Positions 45,556-54,969 of a stretch of DNA of 64,000 nucleotides are shown piece after piece. The notes under the pieces were generated by a model. The model had not been told where the DNA came from. It made no database searches and worked only from the letters and a program-made list of their open reading frames with translations. Source of the DNA: Planktothrix paucivesiculata PCC 9631 (GTDB taxonomy: Bacteria; Cyanobacteriota; Cyanobacteriia; Cyanobacteriales; Microcoleaceae). Location of the stretch: contig NZ_LR735018.1 in assembly GCF_900009265.2 (NCBI RefSeq), forward strand, positions 109,709 to 173,708, written 5' to 3'. The first letter of the stretch is position 1. Each line of letters begins with the position of its first letter. The position numbers were made by a program, and so were the translations under genes.

Positions 45556-46389
45556 ATGTCTTTAGATACCCCGACTTCTGAACCGATCACAATTGAATCT
45601 GAATCTCCTGTAATTTCACCCGAAATTGATCCGAATTTACAAGTTAGGTTTAAAACTGAAACCGGACGGTTATTGTTATTTTTACCTCCCGAAAACAACC
45701 GTGAAGATACCGAGACTAATGCCAACCTAAATCATACCTGGACAGAACTCTGGCAACAGTTGAAACACCGACTAAACGGCGGTGAACACGCGGAACAAGA
45801 TTATACTGAAGTTCATCTGATCGCGGAAAATCGTTTATTAGATGGGCGTCAACTCCAAGATATTGCGGAGGCGCTAACGGAAGTCCAACTCCAACTCAAA
45901 CGGGTTAAAACCAGTCGTCGCCAAACCGCAGTAGCAGCCGCCATGGCAGGTTATAGCGTTGATCAGGATATAGAACGAGAAACCTTGGCTCAACCCGTGC
46001 CAGAGACAGCTACAGACCCCTTAGCAGAGCCCTTATATCTGAAAATGACCGTGCGTTCTGGGGTGGATATTCGTCATCCAGGGACGATTGTGATTGTCGG
46101 GGATGTGAACCCGGGGAGTTCGCTGATTGCCGATGGAGATATTATTATTTGGGGACGTTTGCGGGGAAACGCCCACGCCGGGGCAAAAGGCAACCGGAAT
46201 AGTTTAATTATGGCTTTGCAAATGGAACCTAAGTTAATTCGGATTGCGGATCAAGTGGCGCGCGGCCCAGAAACCTCCCCCGAACAGTTTTACCCAGAAG
46301 TGGCCTATGTCAATAGCACCGGGATTCGGATTAGTCCGGCGAAGGAAGTGGCCAAGGCTAGAGTATTGACCCTTGAGGGTAATGGGTAA
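45556..46389 (+). CDS. minC: Septum site-determining protein MinC
   Basis: MinC is the FtsZ inhibitor that, with MinD, blocks division away from mid-cell. The C-terminal beta-helix domain is clear: YLKMTVRSGVDIRHPGTIVI, then GDVNPGSSLIADGDIIIWGRLRGNAHAG and AMQM-like IMALQMEPKLIRIAD (about residues 155-235). The N-terminal domain is divergent, as in other cyanobacteria, with an acidic, Pro-rich start. The last residues EGNG and the stop codon are encoded by an STRR tract (GGTAATGGGTAA), so the natural C-terminus has been set by repeat DNA. It leads a minC-minD-minE cluster. Confidence 0.93.
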   Translation: MSLDTPTSEPITIESESPVISPEIDPNLQVRFKTETGRLLLFLPPENNREDTETNANLNHTWTELWQQLKHRLNGGEHAEQDYTEVHLIAENRLLDGRQLQDIAEALTEVQLQLKRVKTSRRQTAVAAAMAGYSVDQDIERETLAQPVPETATDPLAEPLYLKMTVRSGVDIRHPGTIVIVGDVNPGSSLIADGDIIIWGRLRGNAHAGAKGNRNSLIMALQMEPKLIRIADQVARGPETSPEQFYPEVAYVNSTGIRISPAKEVAKARVLTLEGNG

Positions 46390-46425
46390 TAGGTAATGGG
46401 TAATGGGTAAGGGGTAAGGGGTAAG
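46378..46425. repeat. STRR tract (GGGTAAT units) overlapping the minC end
   Basis: About six units of GGGTAAT, drifting to GGGGTAA, run from the last codons of minC into the minC-minD gap. The tract is in the opposite orientation to the TTACCCA tracts elsewhere and supplies the minC stop codon. Confidence 0.9.
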
Positions 46426-46577
46426 AAAAGATTTTAGCCTATGGGTTTGAGCATGAGTTTATGTTTGAACTGCCAACCGCAGTCGCCATAACTCAATGGT
46501 AAAGACGCGCCAAGTGTCAATAAAATAGGTTATTCTGAACACCGGATCGATTATTGCTGAATACAAATTTTTAAAAT

Positions 46578-47384
46578 ATGAGTCGTGTTATTGTGATTAC
46601 CTCTGGAAAAGGAGGGGTGGGAAAAACTACTTGTACCGCTAATGTGGGTATGAGTTTGGCAAAACGGGGCCACAGTGTTGTGGTAATTGATGCGGATTTT
46701 GGCTTGAGAAATTTAGACTTACTCCTGGGTTTAGAAAATCGGATTGTTTACACGGCAATGGAGGTTTTATCGGGGGAATGTCGCCTGGAACAAGCTTTAG
46801 TTAAAGATAAACGAGAATCCCGTTTAGTGCTCTTACCCGCGGCTCAAAACCGAATGAAAGAAGCCGTTACGCCCGATCAAATGAAGCAATTAGTGGCGAT
46901 GTTGGAAGGCAAATATGACTATATTATTATTGATTGTCCGGCGGGAATTGAACAGGGGTTTCAAAATGCGATCGCCCCGGCTAAAGAAGCAATTATTGTC
47001 ACCACTCCCGAGATTTCAGCCGTTAGAGATGCGGATCGGGTGATTGGTTTATTAGAGGCAAATTCGGTTAAAAAAATTCGGTTATTAATTAATCGAATTA
47101 AGCCCTTGATGGTGGAAGCTAACGATATGATGTCGGTACAGGATGTGGAAGAAATTTTAGCGATTCCTTTAATTGGGGTGGTTCCCGATGATGAAAATGT
47201 GATTGTTTCCACGAATAAAGGGGAACCTTTGGTGTTATCAGAAACCCCATCCCAAGCGGCTCAGGCGTTCACGAATGTGGTGCGTCGAATTGAAGGCGAA
47301 AAAGTGGCGTTCCTTGACCTTAACCCCCGTCCAGAAGGTTTTTTTGCCAAACTGCGTCGTTTACTTACCTCTAAAGTTGGCTAA
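46578..47384 (+). CDS. minD: Septum site-determining ATPase MinD
   Basis: MinD is the membrane-cycling ParA/MinD-type ATPase of the Min system. The deviant Walker A is at the start (VITSGKGGVGKTTCTANVG, residues about 5-23), with VVVIDADFGLRNLDLLLG and IIIDCPAGIEQGF as further nucleotide motifs. The C-terminal amphipathic membrane-targeting helix (GFFAKLRRLLTSKVG) is intact. At 268 aa it is full length and strongly conserved. It lies between minC and minE; a repeat-filled gap of about 190 nt separates it from minC, so it may have its own promoter. Confidence 0.98.
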   Translation: MSRVIVITSGKGGVGKTTCTANVGMSLAKRGHSVVVIDADFGLRNLDLLLGLENRIVYTAMEVLSGECRLEQALVKDKRESRLVLLPAAQNRMKEAVTPDQMKQLVAMLEGKYDYIIIDCPAGIEQGFQNAIAPAKEAIIVTTPEISAVRDADRVIGLLEANSVKKIRLLINRIKPLMVEANDMMSVQDVEEILAIPLIGVVPDDENVIVSTNKGEPLVLSETPSQAAQAFTNVVRRIEGEKVAFLDLNPRPEGFFAKLRRLLTSKVG

Positions 47385-47440
47385 AAATATATTTTTAAAT
47401 TGTTGATCTGACTGCTTCTGTATTCATCCTGTAAACCCCA

Positions 47441-47896
47441 ATGAAAATTAATGAACTCATAGAAAGACTTTTTCCTCGAAATAATCCAACCAGTCGAGAG
47501 GAGGCTAAACGTCGTCTGAAGTTGGTATTAGCCCACGACCGGGCTGATCTATCGGCGGAAATGGTCGAAGCCATGCGAAAAGAAATCATGGAAGTGGTAT
47601 CTCGTTATGTAGAAATAGATACCGATGATTCGGAATTTAACTTAGAAAGTGATAACCGAGCTACCGCATTAGTGGCTAATTTATTGATTCGTCGGGTTAA
47701 ACAAAGGGGATTAGTGATGGCTGAATCTTCTCCCCCAGAGGTGGAAACCGAATCTCCTAAAGACGAGAAAACTGAGGAAACCCCAACCCCAACTCCAACC
47801 CCAACCCCAACCCCAACCCCGAAACAACCCACTCCAGTTAAATCCGAGTTAAAATCTCCCCCCACCCAACCGGAGAAAAGCCCAGAGAACCCATAG
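47441..47896 (+). CDS. minE: Cell division topological factor MinE with unusual Thr-Pro tail
   Basis: MinE drives MinD off the membrane and creates the pole-to-pole oscillation. The first ~95 residues are a standard MinE: an N-terminal membrane helix ([12 protein letters not shown]), the MinD-contact segment ([19 protein letters not shown]) and the dimerisation domain ([13 protein letters not shown] to LIRRVKQRG). The protein then continues for about 55 residues, unlike the usual 85-100 aa length: an acidic patch ([10 protein letters not shown]), seven Thr-Pro repeats and a Lys/Pro-rich end. The Thr-Pro run is encoded by a tandem hexanucleotide. The tail should be disordered and could vary in length between strains. 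Confidence 0.95.
   Translation: MKINELIERLFPRNNPTSREEAKRRLKLVLAHDRADLSAEMVEAMRKEIMEVVSRYVEIDTDDSEFNLESDNRATALVANLLIRRVKQRGLVMAESSPPEVETESPKDEKTEETPTPTPTPTPTPTPKQPTPVKSELKSPPTQPEKSPENP
47780..47821 (+). repeat. In-frame CCAACC/CCAACT hexanucleotide repeat in minE
   Basis: About seven units of a CCAACC-type hexamer encode the (Thr-Pro) tail of MinE. Because units are multiples of three, gain or loss of copies changes tail length without breaking the frame. Confidence 0.9.
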
Positions 47897-47972
47897 AAAT
47901 TCGTGAGAATCTTCTATAGTAGGGGTTTGGTCTTCAAACCCTCGTTTGAGTTTGGTTAATTTACGACTGTTC

Positions 47973-48413
47973 CTATTCCCTATTTCCCAAATATTTAATC
48001 ATTTTAATATGGGCAATTCCGGCTTCTGGAAAAGGTTCGCCTATTACTTCAAATCCTAATTTTAAATAGAGATTTTTAATATAAACTTGAGCATTAACCA
48101 TTACTATTTTAATCGAAGTTTGAGCGATCGCTTCTAAGGCACATTCCATTAATTGTTGACCAATTCCCATTCCCCTAGCGGTCGTCAGAACAGCTAACCG
48201 TTCAATTTTAGCTTTTTCTGGGTCTAAATAACGGATACGCAGGGTTCCAATCGGGTAATCATCTAAATAGGCTAATAAATGTTGGGCTAATTCATCTTCC
48301 CCATCAAATTCTAATTCAGGATCAACTCCTTGTTCAAGTTCAAAAACTTGATATCGAATCGCTTTAATTTCTATAAAATATTCTGAATATTTAACCGTTT
48401 GAATCCGAATCAT
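47973..48413 (-). CDS. GNAT-family N-acetyltransferase
   Basis: This 146-aa acetyl-CoA-dependent transferase has the GNAT core: the acidic substrate-side segment DGEDELAQHLLAYLDDYPIGTLRIRY, the CoA-binding motif AVLTTARGMGIGQQLMECAL (Q/RxxGxG/A), and the terminal strand LKLGFEVIGEPFPEAGIAH (about residues 58-140). The ElaA/YkkB-like shape does not reveal the substrate. Its ATG lies 8 nt after a long STRR tract, and no Shine-Dalgarno is visible. It is convergent with minE; the two stops are only about 75 nt apart. Confidence 0.9.
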   Translation of the reverse strand: MIRIQTVKYSEYFIEIKAIRYQVFELEQGVDPELEFDGEDELAQHLLAYLDDYPIGTLRIRYLDPEKAKIERLAVLTTARGMGIGQQLMECALEAIAQTSIKIVMVNAQVYIKNLYLKLGFEVIGEPFPEAGIAHIKMIKYLGNRE

Positions 48414-48420
48414 TGGGGAA

Positions 48421-48520
48421 ATAGGTAATAGGTAATGGGTAATGGGTAATGGGTAATGGGTAATGGGTAATGGGTAATGGGTAATAGGTAATGGGTAATG
48501 GGTAATGGGTAATGGGTAAC
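48421..48520. repeat. Long STRR tract (GGGTAAT, about fourteen units)
   Basis: Near-perfect tandem GGGTAAT heptamers fill most of the gap between map and the GNAT gene, right up to the GNAT start region. Two units have an A in place of a G. Confidence 0.95.
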
Positions 48521-48522
48521 TG

Positions 48523-48550
48523 GTAGAGACGTGCCATGGCGCGTCTCTAC
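48523..48550. repeat. Dispersed palindrome GTAGAGACGTGCC..CGTCTCTAC
   Basis: A near-perfect 28-nt palindrome immediately follows the STRR tract, just downstream of the map stop. It is the second copy of the family seen at 11264 and may terminate map transcription. Confidence 0.75.
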
Positions 48551-48561
48551 ACTGATAAATG

Positions 48562-49398
48562 TTAACTGATATTAGAGCGATCGGTTAAAATTTCATAGCC
48601 TGTTTCGGTGACTAAAACCGTATGTTCAAATTGAGCAGAGAGGGAATTATCAATGGTTACGGCTGTCCATCGGTCGGATAAAATTTTAGTAAATCGAGAA
48701 CCTGCATTTAGAATTGGTTCAATGGCTAAGGTCATTCCCGCTTTCAATTTAACATTAGGTAAAGAATGGGTACGAGCATTAAAAACCGAGGGTTCTTCGT
48801 GGAGATTTCGCCCTACTCCATGACCTGTGAATTCTTCTACAATTTTATAACCATGGGCTTCTGTATAGTCTTGAACCGCTCCCGCAATATCTAGTAAATA
48901 AGCTCCTGCTTTGACCTGTTCAATGCCTTTATATAATGCTTCTTCTGCCACTGTAATTAAATTTTTTGCCTCTGGAGAAACTTCACCCACTCCAATAGTA
49001 ATACAAGAATCTCCATGAAATTCTTGATAATAAGCCCCGGTATCAACTTTTAAAACATCCCCGGTACGAATCACCTTTCGACGGTTAGGAATACCATGAA
49101 CGACTTCATTATTAATAGAAGCACAAATAGAAGCCGGAAATCCATGATATCCCTTAAAACTTGGGGTTGCTCCCATTTCCCGAATCCGTTTTTCTGCATA
49201 GGCATCTAAATCCGCAGTGGTCATCCCGGGTTCAACCCGTTCTGAAATTTCTTTTAATACTGTAGCCACAATTTTTGCGGCTTGTCGCATAGTTTCTATT
49301 TCTTGAGGAGATTTAATATAGATTCCTCGACCACTTTTTTTAACTTGAGGGGGATTAGTTGGAGCAGGTTTAGATAGAAAATCAGCAATAATATTCAT
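48562..49398 (-). CDS. map: Type I methionine aminopeptidase
   Basis: Map removes the initiator Met from new proteins. The 278-aa enzyme has a 30-residue N-terminal extension ([21 protein letters not shown]) before the catalytic domain. The metal ligands are visible in family context: Asp in [18 protein letters not shown] (two Asp), His in [14 protein letters not shown], and Glu in [11 protein letters not shown] and QFEHTVLVT. The extension is longer than in E. coli Map (264 aa) but has no zinc-finger Cys motif. Cyanobacteria often have several map genes; this is one. The ATG start is supported by the conserved [16 protein letters not shown] core about 28 residues in. Confidence 0.95.
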   Translation of the reverse strand: MNIIADFLSKPAPTNPPQVKKSGRGIYIKSPQEIETMRQAAKIVATVLKEISERVEPGMTTADLDAYAEKRIREMGATPSFKGYHGFPASICASINNEVVHGIPNRRKVIRTGDVLKVDTGAYYQEFHGDSCITIGVGEVSPEAKNLITVAEEALYKGIEQVKAGAYLLDIAGAVQDYTEAHGYKIVEEFTGHGVGRNLHEEPSVFNARTHSLPNVKLKAGMTLAIEPILNAGSRFTKILSDRWTAVTIDNSLSAQFEHTVLVTETGYEILTDRSNIS

Positions 49399-49729
49399 CG
49401 GGTTTAGAGTTGAGTGTGTTCAGAGGAAATACCTTAACCTAAATGATTTTAAAATATCAAATTTTAGCTCAAAAGTCAAGTTAAAATTAAAGATCAGGCA
49501 ATGGATAATCGTCAATATAGCAATCCTAAATAGGGGTAACATTTCAATACTGATATCAAACAGTCAGAAGTATTACCCATTACCCATTACCCATTACCCA
49601 TTACCCATTACCCATTACCCATTACCCATTACCCATTACCCATTACCTATTCCCTATTCCCTATTCCCTATTCCCTATTCCCTGTTCCCTATTCCCTATT
49701 CCCTTTTTCTCAAGAATTTTCAACACAAC
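49399..49729. other. Intergenic region: map promoter side and a 130-nt STRR tract
   Basis: The half near map is AT-rich and non-coding. From 49571 to 49705 about ten TTACCCA units pass into about eight TTCCCTA-type units, the longest repeat tract in the window. It lies just beyond the end of the diguanylate cyclase gene and so marks the downstream border of the chemosensory cluster. Confidence 0.9.
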
Positions 49730-50707
49730 TCAAACAGCATTGTTATAGCTATTTTTGCCATATTTAGTTTTTTTATGTTCATACATTCGTTGATCGGCTT
49801 TAGCAATCAATTCTTCTAGGGAACAATTTTCATAAATATCGCAGAGTTGTATACCCATACTAATCGAAAGTTTATAGGCTCGATTAGAGTTTTGATTAAA
49901 AAAATCAATATTACTTTGTAATCGATCTTGAAAATGATTAGGATAGGTTTCTTCACCTAAAATAAATATAGTAAATTCATCTCCTCCAAATCGAGCTAAA
50001 ATATCAGCATCTCGAAAAGTTTGTTTAAGAATGTTAGCCGCATCAACAAGTGTTCTGTCTCCTAATTCATGGCCGAGGGTATCATTAATTTTTTTCAAAC
50101 CATCTAAATCAGCAAATATAAGAGAGCAGTTAGTTTGAGTCCGTTGTGCAGTTTTTAATTGTTGTTGAGCGAGTAAAAAAAAGCCCCGTCGGTTATAGAG
50201 TCCAGTTAATTCATCGGTTAAGGATAACTGTCTAACTTCGGCTTCAGCTTTCAACCGTTCCTGAATTTCCTGCTCTAACCATTGATTTTGTTGAATTAAT
50301 TGTTGGTGTTGTTGTTGAATTAATAATTGATTTTTTACCCGGACTAAAACTTCCTGTTCTTGAAACGGTTTAGTAATATAATCTACCCCACCCAAATCAA
50401 AAGCCCGTAATTTATCTTCTATTCTTTCCAAGGCACTAATAAAAATAACCGGAATCTGGACTGTTGTTTCTGACTCTTTTAGCTTCTGACAAATTTCATA
50501 ACCGTTCATATCGGGCATATTAATATCCAGTAGAATCAGATGGGGTGGATCACGTTGTACCCCTTGCAATGCCATTCTACCATTGAGAGATTTACGGACA
50601 ATATAACCCTGGGACTCTAAGATTTTAGTTAACAATCGCAAATTGTCTGGCGTATCATCCACGATCAAAATATTCGTTTTAGCCGTAGGATTGAATGAAG
50701 TTTTCAT
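49730..50707 (-). CDS. REC-GGDEF diguanylate cyclase
   Basis: This response regulator has a cyclic-di-GMP-making output. The N-terminal receiver (residues about 12-130) has ILIVDDTPDNLRLL, the phospho-acceptor Asp in LILLDINMPDMNGYEIC, and FISALER and ITKPFQEQE as switch residues. A coiled linker (IQQQHQQLIQQNQWLEQEIQ) leads to the GGDEF domain (SLTDELTGLYNRRGFFLLA, then ARFGGDEFTIFI, the intact active site). No RxxD inhibitory site is seen before GGDEF. It starts 11 nt after the hybrid kinase gene, so it is almost certainly its partner output: kinase phosphorylation would drive second-messenger synthesis. Confidence 0.95.
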   Translation of the reverse strand: MKTSFNPTAKTNILIVDDTPDNLRLLTKILESQGYIVRKSLNGRMALQGVQRDPPHLILLDINMPDMNGYEICQKLKESETTVQIPVIFISALERIEDKLRAFDLGGVDYITKPFQEQEVLVRVKNQLLIQQQHQQLIQQNQWLEQEIQERLKAEAEVRQLSLTDELTGLYNRRGFFLLAQQQLKTAQRTQTNCSLIFADLDGLKKINDTLGHELGDRTLVDAANILKQTFRDADILARFGGDEFTIFILGEETYPNHFQDRLQSNIDFFNQNSNRAYKLSISMGIQLCDIYENCSLEELIAKADQRMYEHKKTKYGKNSYNNAV

Positions 50708-50718
50708 CTGTCTTCCCC

Positions 50719-53700
50719 CTAAATGTTAGTCAGAATAGCGATCGCCTCAAGCTGAAAATTATCAACAAGAGAAGTCATCGTCTCGATCAGAAATTTATGC
50801 TCTGGTGGAATTTCAGCAATTAGTTGAAAAATCTGATGATCATTGAGATCAAGTGCTGCCTCATGGACTTGATTTATCCAGTTCGGGGACATGATTTTCA
50901 AGTCTGCCGAAGTTAGGGTTTTAGAAACGGTTGGGGTGGTTTCATGGGCTACAGGTTCCCCATAGAGGTATTCCAAACCCAAATATTGCGCCATTTTCTC
51001 AAACAATACTTGCTCTAGGAAGGGCTTGCTCATGTAGTCGTTACAACCCGCGGCTAGGGCTAGAGTCCGATCACTTTGAGAGGCCTGGGCGGTGAGAGCG
51101 ATAATAATACTACTTTTACCTTTTTCTACGGCCCGAATTTGTTTAGTGGCTTCGTACCCATCTAAAACAGGCATCCGAATGTCCATCCAAGTCAAATCAG
51201 GTTGCCATTCCCGCCATAGCTGTACCGCTTCGAGTCCGTTACTGGCTTCTTTGACCTCTAATCCTAACTGGGTTAATAACCTGACCAACAATAGGCGATT
51301 TTCCTCTCGATCATCAACTACTAAAATTCGATGATGAGCATGACCCGGGGCTAACCCCAGGATCAGGCGATCGCCCTGTTCTGGGATGACCTGAAGATCA
51401 TCGCTGAGGGTGACTCTCAGCCTGAAGCTGAAGGTAGTCCCCTCTCCTATTGTACTCCTAACGGAAATGTCTCCCCCCATCAGTTGCAGGAGTTTTCGGC
51501 TAATGGTCAATCCCAACCCCGTACCGCTAACCATTTGCTTTCCGGCTTTGGCCTGGATAAAGGCATCAAAGATGTAGTCGAGTTCCTCTGGAGCGATCCC
51601 CACCCCCGTATCAATCACCGCAAACTCAATCATAGATTGATGGGGAAGTTCAGTTTCTCCCAGCAGATGTCGAACTTCTAAGGTTATTCCTCCTTGATGG
51701 GTGAATTTAATGGCATTTCCCAGCAGATTAATTAAAACTTGACGCAGTTTTTGAGCATCGGTTTTAATCCATTGGGGAACATCTGGATTAATATTAAAAC
51801 TAAGTTCAAGCCCTTTAGAACTAGCTCTTTCTGCTAACATATTTCGCAGGGAATGTAGCAAGTTAATTAAGTCAAAGTCAGTTTCTTCTAAGGTACAGTG
51901 TCCCGATTCAATTTTAGAGAGATCCAAAACATCATTAATTAAACTTAAAAGGTGATCGCCACTGCGTCGAATCGTTTGTAGGTCTTCTTGCAAATTGGCC
52001 GTCAGGGCCGGATCATGGGCCATAACCTGGGCAAATCCTAAAATCACATTTAAAGGAGTGCGGAGTTCATGACTCATATTGGCAAGAAAAATACTTTTAG
52101 CTAAATTAGCCTGTTCTGCGGCTTCCACTGCCCGTGTGAGGGCGATTTCTTTTTGTTTGCGATCGCTAATATCTCGACAAATACAAAAATGCAAAATCTC
52201 TCCGTCTAAAATCACCCGACTGTAACTAATTTCCACATCATATTTAGAACCATCTTTGCGTCGATGTTGAGTTTCAAAAAGTGGCATCAAGCTATCACTA
52301 CTCATGATCGCTTGCAATTCTTCTTTTGTCCATTGGGCATCCCAATCTACCAGATTCAAACTCAAAGTTTCTTCTAAGGTATAACCGAGCATCTGAGCAA
52401 AACCAGGACTGGCTTGTAGCACATTGCCTTGATGATTCATGACAACAATACCGTCCATTGAAGTATTGAAAAGCGTTTTGGTTCGCAGCAGTTCTTTCTC
52501 TAATTGTAATTCGGCTTTTCTGCGTTCAGCTTCGAGTTTTGCCTTTTCACTAATATCCTTCATGAAGCAATAATGCCCCAATAGTTGATGCTGTTCGTCG
52601 TAGGTCGAAATCATGACTAATTGTTTATAAAAAATCGAACCATCTTTACGAACACCAATGGTTTCTACTTCAACCCTACCCTCTTTTACCATCTGCCAAT
52701 AGATAGCAATTAATTTTTCTAATTCATCGGGATGTACGGTTTTTTCCCAGGACATTCCAATCATTTCTTCCGGTTGATAACCCGTGATTTGAGCGTAGTT
52801 TTTATTGGCATAAATATAACGACCTTGAACATCAATTTTTGAAATACCGGATACGGCATTTTCCATTACAGCACTCAGTTCTTGGCGCTCGGCTTCGACT
52901 TGTTTTTTATCGGTAATATCTTCTGAAAAACAGAGTAAATATTGGGGCTGATGCTGTTCATCATAAATCGGGATTTTAATAGTATGTAGCCAACGTTTAC
53001 CTAAACTCAGACTACTTACCACTTCCTCGGGAATATCCTCTTTATTTCCTGTTTCTAACACTGTTCTATCTTTTTGATCAAAAAATTCTGCCTGTTCCCT
53101 GGGGAATAAGTCATAGACGGTTTTACCAATAGCGTCTTCTGCGGAAATTCCAAATAATTGTTCGCTGGTTTTATTCCAAAACTGAAATGCTCCAAATCTT
53201 TCCGGCTGCATATTTTTCACAAAAACCGCAACGGGTAAATGATTTAGGAGGGCTTGTAAAAAATTACGAGTTTGTTGAATTTTATTCTCAGCTTCCTTGA
53301 GTGGGGTAATATTAACAAACATAATTACCACTTGTTTGAGTTGATGGTTAGAATCAAATTCACAAAAAGCATTGACTAAAACCCAAACCCGAGAAAGGTT
53401 AACTCTATTAATTCCTAAAATATAATCTTTAAAAGGCTTTTGAGTTGATAGGACTCGATAGACCGGATATTCCTCAAGGGTCATGGGGGTTCCATCTTCC
53501 CGAAGAAAATGCCATGCAGGATCAATCGCGGTTTTTCCCATCATTTGATCCATCGATAGACCTAATAATTCACAGGCGATGGAATTACAGACTAAAATTC
53601 GGGTATCCACCCCATGAATTATAAACCCTATACTTAAATTATTGATCAGTTCTCGATAACTAGATTCACTTTTCTGTAGTGCGGCTTCACCTTGTTTTTG

Positions 53701-54951
53701 TTTAGTGATATCCCGAGCAATCTTTGCAGCCCCAATCACAGTTCCCATTTTATCTTTAATCGGGGAAAGACTCAGGGAAACATCAATTATAGTCCCATCT
53801 TTTCTAAGTCGCTTTGTGTCGTAGTGTTTAATATGTTCCCCCTGGAAAATTCTTTGTAAAATTTCTTTTTCCTCATCCTGATCCTGTGGGGGAATCAGTG
53901 TTCGGATCGATTTTCCCAGCATTTCCAAGGCGGTATAACCAAAAACCATTTCTGCTCCTTGGTTCCAGCTTGTAATTATCCCTTCTAAATTTTTGCTAAT
54001 AATGGCATCTTCTGAAGATTCCACAATAGCAGCTAGTTGATTTAAGGCTATTTCCGTTTCTTGGCGTTGATATATTTCCCGTTGCAATTGGTGATTGGTT
54101 TTTTGCAATTGATCGATTTGAAACTGACTGATTTGTACCAAATAAATTACTAATACCGATAACCAAACCAAAAATAATCCTCCGGTTAAAATAACCATAG
54201 GTGAGGCGCTTTTAGCCTCTTGAATTAAGCCAGAAGTTGGGAAAACAACCACTCGCCAATCAGCACCATAGGCTTTCACCATCACAGTTGCTTCGAGTCC
54301 AGTGGCGGCAGGAAGTTCTGCTTGAGAATAAATTAATTGTGTGCCATCATAAATGGCTAATTTGTAGGCAGGTGACACTCTCAAAATACTCTCAAATAGG
54401 GTTTGAAATTCAAACACGCCGAGAATAAATCCATCGAAACGATTATTTACAAATAAAGGGACGGTGGCAAGAAAGCCTTCACCTCCGTGAATAAAATTAA
54501 TCCGGCGAGTTAAAATAATTTGATTCAGATCTCTAGCAATTTTTAAAGTGATTTGGCGACGGTGTTCTTGCTTGAGATCCAGGTTAAGCGTGGTATTATT
54601 ATTGTTAGGTACGACCCAACGAACGATAAAGTTAGGGTCAACCCATTCTATCCCTTCATAACCCGAAAAATGATTAATATAAGCCTGAGCATCGGCTTCC
54701 CAAAACTGTTTGGGTGTACCCCCACTAACCTGCCAACGAGAGGCCATTTGTTTCAATGTTAATATGCGAGTGGTTAGTTCTTTACTTAGTTGTAACTCAA
54801 TGCCCTCAGCCTCTTTTTGAATTAACCGTTGTAGCTGAAGTTTTTCATTAACTTCTAGACGTTGCCACAGCAAAAAAATTGCCACCGAAGCCAGTACACC
54901 TAAGATCAAAGGTAATAGGTGTTTCCACGGTGTTTGGCTGAGGATTTTCAT
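50719..54951 (-). CDS. Hybrid histidine kinase with CHASE and multiple PAS domains
   Basis: This 1410-aa membrane kinase has an N-terminal helix (LLPLILGVLASVAIFLLW), an external CHASE domain (about 40-235), and a second helix (MVILTGGLFLVWLSVLVIYL). Five PAS/PAC modules follow (about 290-935; for example IISKNLEGIITSWNQGAEMVFGY as the first). Next come HisKA with phospho-His in FLANMSHELRTPLNV, the HATPase (INLLGNAIKFT, DTGVGI, GTGLGLTIS), and a receiver with Asp in LTWMDIRMPVLDGYEA. A C-terminal ~80-residue helical segment ends it (PPEHKFLIETMTSLVDNFQL), perhaps Hpt-related. It lies between CheC and the REC-GGDEF gene with very short gaps, so ligand and redox/light-type PAS input probably feed cyclic-di-GMP. 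Confidence 0.93.
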   Translation of the reverse strand: MKILSQTPWKHLLPLILGVLASVAIFLLWQRLEVNEKLQLQRLIQKEAEGIELQLSKELTTRILTLKQMASRWQVSGGTPKQFWEADAQAYINHFSGYEGIEWVDPNFIVRWVVPNNNNTTLNLDLKQEHRRQITLKIARDLNQIILTRRINFIHGGEGFLATVPLFVNNRFDGFILGVFEFQTLFESILRVSPAYKLAIYDGTQLIYSQAELPAATGLEATVMVKAYGADWRVVVFPTSGLIQEAKSASPMVILTGGLFLVWLSVLVIYLVQISQFQIDQLQKTNHQLQREIYQRQETEIALNQLAAIVESSEDAIISKNLEGIITSWNQGAEMVFGYTALEMLGKSIRTLIPPQDQDEEKEILQRIFQGEHIKHYDTKRLRKDGTIIDVSLSLSPIKDKMGTVIGAAKIARDITKQKQGEAALQKSESSYRELINNLSIGFIIHGVDTRILVCNSIACELLGLSMDQMMGKTAIDPAWHFLREDGTPMTLEEYPVYRVLSTQKPFKDYILGINRVNLSRVWVLVNAFCEFDSNHQLKQVVIMFVNITPLKEAENKIQQTRNFLQALLNHLPVAVFVKNMQPERFGAFQFWNKTSEQLFGISAEDAIGKTVYDLFPREQAEFFDQKDRTVLETGNKEDIPEEVVSSLSLGKRWLHTIKIPIYDEQHQPQYLLCFSEDITDKKQVEAERQELSAVMENAVSGISKIDVQGRYIYANKNYAQITGYQPEEMIGMSWEKTVHPDELEKLIAIYWQMVKEGRVEVETIGVRKDGSIFYKQLVMISTYDEQHQLLGHYCFMKDISEKAKLEAERRKAELQLEKELLRTKTLFNTSMDGIVVMNHQGNVLQASPGFAQMLGYTLEETLSLNLVDWDAQWTKEELQAIMSSDSLMPLFETQHRRKDGSKYDVEISYSRVILDGEILHFCICRDISDRKQKEIALTRAVEAAEQANLAKSIFLANMSHELRTPLNVILGFAQVMAHDPALTANLQEDLQTIRRSGDHLLSLINDVLDLSKIESGHCTLEETDFDLINLLHSLRNMLAERASSKGLELSFNINPDVPQWIKTDAQKLRQVLINLLGNAIKFTHQGGITLEVRHLLGETELPHQSMIEFAVIDTGVGIAPEELDYIFDAFIQAKAGKQMVSGTGLGLTISRKLLQLMGGDISVRSTIGEGTTFSFRLRVTLSDDLQVIPEQGDRLILGLAPGHAHHRILVVDDREENRLLLVRLLTQLGLEVKEASNGLEAVQLWREWQPDLTWMDIRMPVLDGYEATKQIRAVEKGKSSIIIALTAQASQSDRTLALAAGCNDYMSKPFLEQVLFEKMAQYLGLEYLYGEPVAHETTPTVSKTLTSADLKIMSPNWINQVHEAALDLNDHQIFQLIAEIPPEHKFLIETMTSLVDNFQLEAIAILTNI

Positions 54952-54969
54952 GGGTTTGATGGGAAAATC

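Noticed and set aside
46440-46577. Possible tRNA or small RNA in the minC-minD gap
   Set aside because: I looked for a cloverleaf with the TTCGAATC-type T-arm and CCA-end context and found none.
47605-47865. Val-Gly repeat frame opposite minE
   Set aside because: It is the antisense reading of the Thr-Pro hexanucleotide repeat.
48421-49705. Tandem repeats as possible CRISPR arrays
   Set aside because: Units are seven nt in direct contact with no spacers, and no cas genes are near; these are STRR tracts.
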